From contig CAJMSV010000050.1 of assembly GCA_905216175.1 (NCBI GenBank), positions 1-12,455 on the forward strand: a stretch of DNA of 12,455 nt, given 5' to 3'. This DNA comes from an uncultured bacterium. Lineage in GTDB: Bacteria > Actinomycetota > Coriobacteriia > Coriobacteriales > Coriobacteriaceae. Position numbers and translations under genes: made by a program. The notes beneath the pieces are model-generated. The model did not search any database and had not been told where the DNA came from. It worked only from the letters and a program-made list of their open reading frames with translations. Shown piece by piece: positions 7,437 through 12,455 of this stretch. Position 1 is the first letter of the stretch. Each line of letters opens with the position of its first letter.

Positions 7437-8312
7437 TCAGCCAAAACGCCCCGTCAAATAATCCGCCGTGCGCGGATCGGTCGGATTCTTGAAGAGTTGC
7501 GCGGTGGGCGCGTGCTCCACCAGCTCACCCAGCAAAAAGAATGCGACCGAATCGGAGATACGCGCCGCCTGCTGCATATTGTGCGTAACGACCACGAGCG
7601 TGCAGGTCTCTTTGAGCTCGCAGGCCAGCTGCTCCGCCGCCAGCGTCGACGCAGGGTCGAGTGCCGAGGTCGGCTCGTCCATCAGCAGAATGTCGGGCTG
7701 CACGGCAAGTGCGCGGGCGATGCACAGGCGCTGCTGCTGGCCGCCCGAAAGACCCAGACCCGACTCTTTGAGCTTGTCCTTGGCCTCGTCCCACAGGGCG
7801 GCGCGTCGCAGGGAGTCTTCGACCAGCTCGTCGAGCACGCCGCGATCGCGCACACCCATACCGCGCGGCCCATAGGCGACGTTGTCGTAGATGCTCATGG
7901 GAAACGGGTTGGGGCGCTGGAACACCATGCCCACGCGCTGGCGAAGGCGGCAGATGTCGTAGTCGCCCAGGATATCTTGACCATCGAGCGCAATCTTGCC
8001 CTCGATTCGGCAGTCCTTGATGCCGTCGTTCATGCGGTTAAAGCAGCGCAGCAACGTGGACTTTCCGCAGCCCGAAGGCCCGATGAACGAGGTAATCTGC
8101 TTGTCGCGGATCTTGATATTCACGTCCTTGAGCGCATGGTGGTCGCCATAGAACAGGTCGAGGCCCTCAACATCGATTCGCGTCGGCGAGGCGGCAAGAT
8201 CCTCTGCCGTGGGGCGAGTCGCATCCCCAACCTCGCGCTCGTGCGCGGCCTCGGCCTGCGCTTTCATGAGTTCTTCAAGCTCCGTGGGCTCCACAGCCGC
8301 AGCAGCCGTCAT
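7437..8312 (-). CDS. pstB: Phosphate ABC transporter ATP-binding protein PstB
   Basis: PstB is the ATPase of the high-affinity phosphate importer PstSCAB. It hydrolyses ATP at the inner face of the membrane. The 291-residue protein has Walker A GPSGCGKST (78-86), the PstB-typical Q-loop region MVFQRPNPFPMSIYDNVAYGPR, signature LSGGQQQR, Walker B ILLMDEPTSALDP and switch His in VVTHNMQQAARISD. An N-terminal extension of about 45 residues rich in Ala and Glu precedes the ABC domain; a usual PstB is about 250 residues. I use the ATG at 8312, with GGAGGT seven bases upstream (8320-8325). The GTG at 8327 would overlap that site. pstS, pstC, pstA and phoU are not in the window. A Pho-box-like repeat precedes the gene. 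Confidence 0.95.
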   Translation of the reverse strand: MTAAAAVEPTELEELMKAQAEAAHEREVGDATRPTAEDLAASPTRIDVEGLDLFYGDHHALKDVNIKIRDKQITSFIGPSGCGKSTLLRCFNRMNDGIKDCRIEGKIALDGQDILGDYDICRLRQRVGMVFQRPNPFPMSIYDNVAYGPRGMGVRDRGVLDELVEDSLRRAALWDEAKDKLKESGLGLSGGQQQRLCIARALAVQPDILLMDEPTSALDPASTLAAEQLACELKETCTLVVVTHNMQQAARISDSVAFFLLGELVEHAPTAQLFKNPTDPRTADYLTGRFG

Positions 8313-8351
8313 ACCGCATACCTCCACATCGATATCAATTCAGCAGTATCG

Positions 8352-8405
8352 ATAGTAGGAATCGCGGCTCATATGCACGTGAGCGCATTGTCAAGTGTTT
8401 GTAAG
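8352..8405 (-). promoter_or_regulatory. Candidate Pho box and promoter upstream of pstB
   Basis: On the minus strand three hexamers follow one another at an exact 11-base period: CTTACA (8400-8405), TTGACA (8389-8394) and CTCACG (8378-8383). They share the pattern (C/T)TnAC(A/G). Known PhoP sites in Bacillus (TTnACA repeats) and Streptomyces (GTTCACC repeats) also use an 11-base period. A TACTAT hexamer (8352-8357), suitable as a -10, lies 20 bases downstream, which would put the repeats in the -35 region as for an activator. TTGACA with TATGAG at 15-base spacing is a weaker ordinary promoter reading. Autoregulation by the neighbouring PhoP is inference. Confidence 0.45.
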
Positions 8406-8415
8406 GGCACGCTGG

Positions 8416-9654
8416 CTATGCGGCGGGCAGCTCGATGGTGAATATCGTGTGTTCGGGCGTCGATTCACATGCAACGGTACCGCCGTGCGCGCATACGATC
8501 TCCTTGGCGATGGCAAGCCCCAGTCCAGCGCCGCCGCGATTGGTCGCACGCGCCGCATCCAGGCGATAGAACTTCTCAAAGATCACCTTGAGCTTAGCCG
8601 CAGGGATGGGATCGCCCTGATTGATAAAGCGCACGCGCACGCCACCGCCGTCCCGGCGTCTGGCCTCGATCGTGATGGTCGAGCCCTCATAGCTATAGGC
8701 AATAGCGTTTTTCATGATGTTGTTGAACACGCGAGCCATTTTGTCGCCATCCACGAGCACCGTCAGGTCCTCGCGAATATCAACTTGGACTTCCTTATGC
8801 TGCTCGTTGAGGATGGGATAGAACTCGTCAGTCACCTGAGCCAGCAGCAACCCCAGATCAACATAGCCGCGCGTGAGCACGATATCGTGGAAGTCAAAGC
8901 GCGTGATATCGAAGAACTCTTCGATGAGCGTATCGAGCCGGTGCGCCTTGTCGAGCGCCACGCCCGTAAAGTGCGCACGTTGCTCAACCGGCAGCTCGGG
9001 AGCCTCTTGCAGCAGCGAAAGATAGCCCACCACACTGGCAAGCGGGGTGCGTAGGTCATGTGCCAAGTACGTGACCAAATCGTCCTTGCGATGCGACTCG
9101 TCACGCAGAGCTTGCTGCACCTTGCGCTCACGGTCACGCACGCGGTTAAGGGCGCCCTCGACCTCCAAGAAGTCGCCGTCGATGTTATCCCAGGTGTCGG
9201 GGTGATCGATCAGGCGATCTTGAATACGAGCGGCCAGCACACAATCGGCATGCTGCTCGCCCTGCTCGTAGCCCTGGTAGTACAGGGCGCGGCCACACAA
9301 GAACAGCACGCACGCGGCAAGCGCCAGCACAAAGCCAAGCATGTTGAATACAAAGCCGGCATCGAACAGCACCGGCCCTTCGATGCCGCCGAGCGCCATG
9401 GCGCCAATCGCCAACGTCATGGCCCACGCGGCGCCGCCAATCACCACGCAGCGGCACACGATCTCAAATCGATCGATCAGCAAAAAGCCGACAAGCAGCA
9501 CCGCCAAGATTCCGACGATGTTGTCGATGCCAATCAGCAGCAGGCTCAGCAAAAAGAGCAGCACCGTTGCAAGCGCGCGGTTGTCGACGACCGACCTCAC
9601 GTATTCAAAGAGCCGATCGGGCACCTCGAACGCTTGCCTATCGTCTTTTGTCAT
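8416..9654 (-). CDS. vanS: VanS-type sensor histidine kinase
   Basis: This is a membrane histidine kinase of the VanS group, which in resistant bacteria senses glycopeptides or cell-wall damage. The 412-residue protein has about four closely packed N-terminal transmembrane helices (about 28-122) and almost no extracytoplasmic loop. The H-box is LVTYLAHDLRTPLASVVGYLSLLQEA (193-218, His199). The VanS-typical ALDKAHRLDTLIEEFFDITRFD (233-254) follows. Next come the N-box VFNNIMKNAIAYS (309-321), a degenerate G1 box INQGDPIPAAKLKVIFEKFYRLD and GGAGLGLAIAKEI (374-386). The start has GAGG eight bases upstream. It follows its regulator by 26 bases. No vanH, vanA/B/G or vanX-like gene is present, so resistance is not implied. 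Confidence 0.85.
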   Translation of the reverse strand: MTKDDRQAFEVPDRLFEYVRSVVDNRALATVLLFLLSLLLIGIDNIVGILAVLLVGFLLIDRFEIVCRCVVIGGAAWAMTLAIGAMALGGIEGPVLFDAGFVFNMLGFVLALAACVLFLCGRALYYQGYEQGEQHADCVLAARIQDRLIDHPDTWDNIDGDFLEVEGALNRVRDRERKVQQALRDESHRKDDLVTYLAHDLRTPLASVVGYLSLLQEAPELPVEQRAHFTGVALDKAHRLDTLIEEFFDITRFDFHDIVLTRGYVDLGLLLAQVTDEFYPILNEQHKEVQVDIREDLTVLVDGDKMARVFNNIMKNAIAYSYEGSTITIEARRRDGGGVRVRFINQGDPIPAAKLKVIFEKFYRLDAARATNRGGAGLGLAIAKEIVCAHGGTVACESTPEHTIFTIELPAA

Positions 9655-9680
9655 ATCAAGATCCTCACAAGCGAAAAGCG

Positions 9681-10376
9681 TTATTCGATGATGTAGCCGA
9701 CGCCCCAGACGTTTTTGATAAAGCGCGGCTTTTGTGCGTCATCGCCGATCTTTTCGCGCAGGTGGCGAATGTGTACCATCACCGTATTGTTGGAGCCGGG
9801 CATAAAGTCCTCGTTCCACACTGCGCGGAACAGGTCCTCCACGGCCACCACGCTGCCGCGATGCTCGACCAGATACAGCAAGATTGAATACTCGGTGGGC
9901 GTGAGGCGTACCGGTGAACCGTCCACCGTCACGGAACGAGCATCGCGGTTGATCTCCAAGCCGTCGAGCTGAATGGTCGGCGACTCGGCCGCCTGTGCGC
10001 GGCTGCCGTAGCTGGTGTAACGACGCAGTTGAGCGTGAACGCGCGCAATGAGCTCCAGCGGGCGGAACGGCTTAACTACGTAATCGTCCGCGCCAAGCGA
10101 AAGACCCTCGATCTTGTCTTGCTGGGCATCGCGCGCCGTCAGCATGATTACGGGATAGGTATGGCTGGAACGGATCGTACGCAGTAGCTCAAAGCCATCG
10201 ATATCGGGCAGCATGACATCCAGCAGCGCCAGATCGAACTCCTGCTCCAAGATTGCCTTGGCAGCATCGGCCCCGCTATAGGCAATCTGGACATCAAAGC
10301 CCTCTTTTGTAAGGTAGATACCAACCAAGTCGGCGATGGCCTTCTCGTCATCAACTACCAAAATGCGCTCGTTCAT
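9681..10376 (-). CDS. vanR: VanR-type response regulator (OmpR family)
   Basis: This 231-residue transcriptional regulator is phosphorylated by the kinase that follows. The receiver has an acidic pocket VVDDE (7-11), phospho-acceptor Asp53 in DLALLDVMLPDIDGFELL, the conserved Thr in IMLTARD and the conserved Lys in YVVKPF. The winged-helix C-terminus contains NNTVMVHIRHLREKIGDDAQKPRFIKNVWGVGYIIE, an especially close match to the VanR group. AGGAG is five bases upstream of the ATG. Target genes are unknown, and nothing downstream looks like a van resistance cluster. It starts about 54 bases from the suspected junction region. Confidence 0.88.
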   Translation of the reverse strand: MNERILVVDDEKAIADLVGIYLTKEGFDVQIAYSGADAAKAILEQEFDLALLDVMLPDIDGFELLRTIRSSHTYPVIMLTARDAQQDKIEGLSLGADDYVVKPFRPLELIARVHAQLRRYTSYGSRAQAAESPTIQLDGLEINRDARSVTVDGSPVRLTPTEYSILLYLVEHRGSVVAVEDLFRAVWNEDFMPGSNNTVMVHIRHLREKIGDDAQKPRFIKNVWGVGYIIE

Positions 10377-10396
10377 GCGTGCTCCTCTCGCGCTCC

Positions 10397-10402
10397 ATTA
10401 TG
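10397..10402 (-). promoter_or_regulatory. Possible -10 hexamer of the vanR-vanS operon
   Basis: On the minus strand CATAAT (10397-10402) lies 20 bases before the vanR start and matches the -10 consensus at five of six bases. No good -35 precedes it at normal spacing. The transcript leader would be very short (about 14 bases) and includes the AGGAG ribosome site. Confidence 0.3.
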
Positions 10403-10557
10403 CCTGAGGCGACGCACGCCACACACAACAAGCGTGGGTGATTAAGTCGGCCTTAAGCACCCTTGTGCCCGTTCGGGTGCGGACGTGGGCCACGCGCCCA
10501 CGCGATGATCGCCGCCGGCATCATCTGATTCGGTACCGGTGCGGGCTGACGCCTCGG
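10403..10557. other. Gene-free stretch with clustered hairpins; suspected junction of two genomes
   Basis: No gene lies between the vanR start and the FemAB stop. The stretch holds three potential hairpins. GTGCCC-GTTC-GGGTGC (10465-10480) has two G-U pairs. CGTGGGC-CACGC-GCCCACG (10484-10502) is a perfect 7-bp stem. GATGAT...ATCATC (10504-10525) has extra inner pairs. Any could terminate the minus-strand FemAB transcript, but none is followed by a clear T run. Because the genes to its right look bifidobacterial and those to its left coriobacterial, the break should fall here. Confidence 0.5.
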
Positions 10558-11886
10558 CTACCTGCCGAGCAGCTTGTGCGCGAGGCGCTGGGCACGGTAG
10601 GTGACCGGCCGCAGCACCTTCATGAAGTCGCCCGGCATCTCCCCCACGTAGCCGTTGAATCCCTGCTTGAATACGAGCACGCCGCGTCCCTCGTCATCCG
10701 GGTCGTCGAAAATGCCGTCGATGCCGTAGAAGTCGTACAGATTCACATGCCCGAACGGTTCCACACCCTGCACGCAGTACCGCAGCATCGCCTCGTGCTG
10801 AATGAGTGCCGATGCATAGAACGGCTGGTATTCCTCCACGCTGCCCGAGACCAGGTAGACCACTTCGCGCGGGCCGAGCACGAACATCGAGGCGGCGGCC
10901 GGAATGAGGTCGCCCTTCTCCACGAGCTCGTTCGCCTCCGCCAACCGCTTGTTCGCGGCCGCCAGATTGCTCGATTCCTCGTTGAGCCTGCGCCGTAGCT
11001 TGGTCGTCTCGCGCTGTGCGATCTTCGCTTCGAGCCCGTCGACGAGCGCGCGCAGATCGTCGGCCTTGCGCTGCATCGACCGCTGGTATTCTGCGGTGTC
11101 GATCTCGGCCAGCACGAATCGGGCCCGTTCGCCGAAGCATTGCGCGCTCTGTTTGAAATACTGCGGTCCGCGGAATTCGAAATGCCGGCGTTCCGCGGTC
11201 TGCTGTTCTATCCGCGCGAAGGTGTCGAGCTCGTCGACGCCGATCTCGCGCACATGCACACCCATCGACCTGGCGCGTTTGATGCTCCACTGCGTGCGTT
11301 TCGAATACGACTTGAGCAGCTCGCTTTCGTCGCCGATCCCGGTCATGTCCTTGGCGAACCGCCAGCGCACGGTCGACGTGTAGCCGCGCACGAATCCGCC
11401 GTGCTCGTATCCTGCCTGGTCGATGTTGCGGATCATGCGCGTGTCCGGCGCGCCGCCCGCGCGCTCGGGCAGCGCCTCGCCGTGGTCGTCGCGCACGCGG
11501 TAGCGCTGGTTCGGCGCGATGTCGAGGTGCACAGCGCCCTTCTTCTTCGCGAATCGGGCGAGCGCGCGCAGGAATTCGGCGACGAGCTCGTCGTCATCGT
11601 AGTCGCACAGCGGGCCGCTGATCACGCTGCAGAACGTCGCCATCGGCGCATGATGCGTGGCGAACACGGCCCCCGCCTTGATCTCGCCGTCCTCGCGCAT
11701 GCCCACGAAGTCGACGTCCATGCCGTGCATGCGGCGCAGATTCGCCATCTCCACGGTCTGCTGGAAATTCGACTGCGGCGACGCCTCCGCGAATGCACGG
11801 AATTCCTGCTCGTTCAACACTTCAAAAGAAAACTTGCGCTTCTGTCCTGTATCCGGTCTCGGGGTGCCAGATTGCTTCCGGCTCAC
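10558..11886 (-). CDS. FemA/FemB-family peptidoglycan bridge aminoacyltransferase
   Basis: Proteins of this family use aminoacyl-tRNA to add amino acids to the interpeptide bridge of lipid-linked peptidoglycan precursors at the cytoplasmic face of the membrane. The 442-residue product has two GNAT-like halves. The first contains FSFEVLNEQEFRAFAEASPQSNFQQTVEMANLRR (19-52) and VHLDIAPNQRYR (119-130). A long charged helical arm (about 264-325), the hallmark coiled coil of FemA/FemX/MurM, separates it from the second half. That ends with NLYDFYGIDGIFDDPDDEGRGVLVFKQGFNGYVGE (382-416), close to the family pattern. The GTG start overlaps the rdgB stop in a GTGA arrangement, so the two are coupled. 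The amino acid added cannot be told. It belongs with rdgB rather than with the VanRS pair. Confidence 0.88.
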   Translation of the reverse strand: MSRKQSGTPRPDTGQKRKFSFEVLNEQEFRAFAEASPQSNFQQTVEMANLRRMHGMDVDFVGMREDGEIKAGAVFATHHAPMATFCSVISGPLCDYDDDELVAEFLRALARFAKKKGAVHLDIAPNQRYRVRDDHGEALPERAGGAPDTRMIRNIDQAGYEHGGFVRGYTSTVRWRFAKDMTGIGDESELLKSYSKRTQWSIKRARSMGVHVREIGVDELDTFARIEQQTAERRHFEFRGPQYFKQSAQCFGERARFVLAEIDTAEYQRSMQRKADDLRALVDGLEAKIAQRETTKLRRRLNEESSNLAAANKRLAEANELVEKGDLIPAAASMFVLGPREVVYLVSGSVEEYQPFYASALIQHEAMLRYCVQGVEPFGHVNLYDFYGIDGIFDDPDDEGRGVLVFKQGFNGYVGEMPGDFMKVLRPVTYRAQRLAHKLLGR

Positions 11887-12455
11887 TCACCGGTCTCCAC
11901 GAGTTCGCGGATCGCCGGCATGCGCGCACGCAGCGCCTTGCCGCGATGTGAGATCGCGTTCTTCTGCTCGGGGGTCATCTCGGCGGAGGTGAGCAGTTCG
12001 CCGCTTTCCTCGGCTCCGGCAGGCTGCTCGTCGGGCATGAAGATCGGGTCGTAGCCGAATCCGTTGCTGCCGTGCGGGTGGCGCACAATCGTGCCGGGCA
12101 TCTCGCCGAGCACCACAGATTCGCGGGCGTCGACAAGCCCGTCGCCATCGTCCATGCCATCGGACGGGTCCGCCTCGAAGTCCGCGACGTCCTCCTCGGC
12201 TGCAATCGGCACCACGAGAGCGGCGGCACAGCGGAAGCGAGCGGTGCGGTCGTCGTCGGGAATGTCTTCGATCTGGGCGAGCAATAGGTCTATGTTCGCC
12301 GCGTCGTTGCCATGCTCGCCGGCCCAGCGTGCGGAAAGAATGCCGGGGGCGTTGCCCATGACGTCCACGATGAGTCCGGAGTCGTCGGCAATCGCCGGCA
12401 GACCGGTCAGCCTGGCCACAAAGCGCGCCTGGAGCAGCGCGATAGCAGCGAAAGG
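11883..12455 (-). CDS. rdgB: RdgB/HAM1 non-canonical purine NTP pyrophosphatase (5' end missing)
   Basis: RdgB hydrolyses dITP, ITP and XTP to monophosphates, keeping damaged purines out of DNA and RNA. The 190 visible codons run off the window edge, so the N-terminus with the first nucleotide-binding loop is absent. Visible motifs are LPAIADDSGLIVD (with the catalytic Asp pair), GILSARWAG, GFGYDPIF and EQKNAISHRGKAL. An acidic insertion of about 30 residues (IAAEEDVADFEADPSDGMDDGDGL...) sits after AALVVP; I recall such insertions in bifidobacterial homologues. A GTG at 12419 could be mistaken for the start, but the family pattern continues upstream as ALLQARFV. Just there the usual Asn and Lys of ENAxxKA read Ile and Gln. 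The gene overlaps the FemAB gene by four bases. Confidence 0.9.
   Translation of the reverse strand, partial: PFAAIALLQARFVARLTGLPAIADDSGLIVDVMGNAPGILSARWAGEHGNDAANIDLLLAQIEDIPDDDRTARFRCAAALVVPIAAEEDVADFEADPSDGMDDGDGLVDARESVVLGEMPGTIVRHPHGSNGFGYDPIFMPDEQPAGAEESGELLTSAEMTPEQKNAISHRGKALRARMPAIRELVETGE

Noticed and set aside
5303..7492. Open frame of over 700 codons on the plus strand opposite phoR and phoP
   Set aside because: It spans two well-supported genes and their boundary, has low-complexity His/Arg-rich composition and no recognisable domain.
8313..8327. Upstream GTG start for pstB
   Set aside because: The GGAGGT ribosome site lies inside the extra codons and serves the ATG at 8312.
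8328..8353. Inverted repeat ATCGATA/TATCGAT before pstB as a riboswitch or leader hairpin
   Set aside because: The stem is only seven pairs and its right arm overlaps the likely -10, so it would not be wholly transcribed.
8416..11886. VanR, VanS and FemAB read as one glycopeptide-resistance cluster
   Set aside because: No ligase, dehydrogenase or dipeptidase is present. FemAB is coupled to rdgB, and a 181-base gap with the suspected genome junction separates it from vanR.

Overview
The window reads as gut-Actinobacteria DNA, and it looks like two different genomes. From base 1 to about 10.4 kb, gene content, Shine-Dalgarno sites and protein style suggest a Coriobacteriia genome, most likely Collinsella or a close relative. 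The last two kilobases (about 10.56-12.455 kb) carry an rdgB fragment and a femA/femB-type gene that look bifidobacterial. The change falls in the gene-free stretch 10,377-10,557. It could be an assembly chimera or a real transfer, and the sequence alone does not decide. All twelve genes lie on the minus strand, so transcription runs from high to low coordinates.

Layout in transcription order. (1) rdgB, cut by the window end, overlaps a FemAB-family peptidoglycan-bridge aminoacyltransferase by four bases. (2) A gene-free stretch with several hairpins holds the suspected junction. (3) A VanR/VanS-type two-component pair has no van ligase genes near it. (4) pstB (phosphate ABC transporter ATPase) is followed by phoP and phoR, a phosphate-type response regulator and sensor kinase. 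The region before pstB carries three 11-bp-spaced repeats resembling a Pho box. A terminator follows phoR. (5) A second operon with its own candidate promoter encodes a Wzz/CpsC chain-length regulator, a CpsD tyrosine autokinase and a CpsB PHP-type phosphatase. A GNAT acetyltransferase follows. (6) htpG (Hsp90) ends before a large hairpin near the left edge.

How the genes fit together. pstB-phoP-phoR is a phosphate uptake and sensing unit, but pstS, pstC, pstA and phoU are absent from the window. cpsC-cpsD-cpsB is the standard phosphorylation control module for surface polysaccharide assembly, but no glycosyltransferase or flippase accompanies it here. The VanRS pair may sense cell-envelope state.

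I found no CRISPR array, insertion sequence, integrase, tRNA or rRNA. I do not see an obviously new system. The main points for a second look are the composition junction, the candidate Pho box, the orphan VanRS pair and a few repeats and palindromes.
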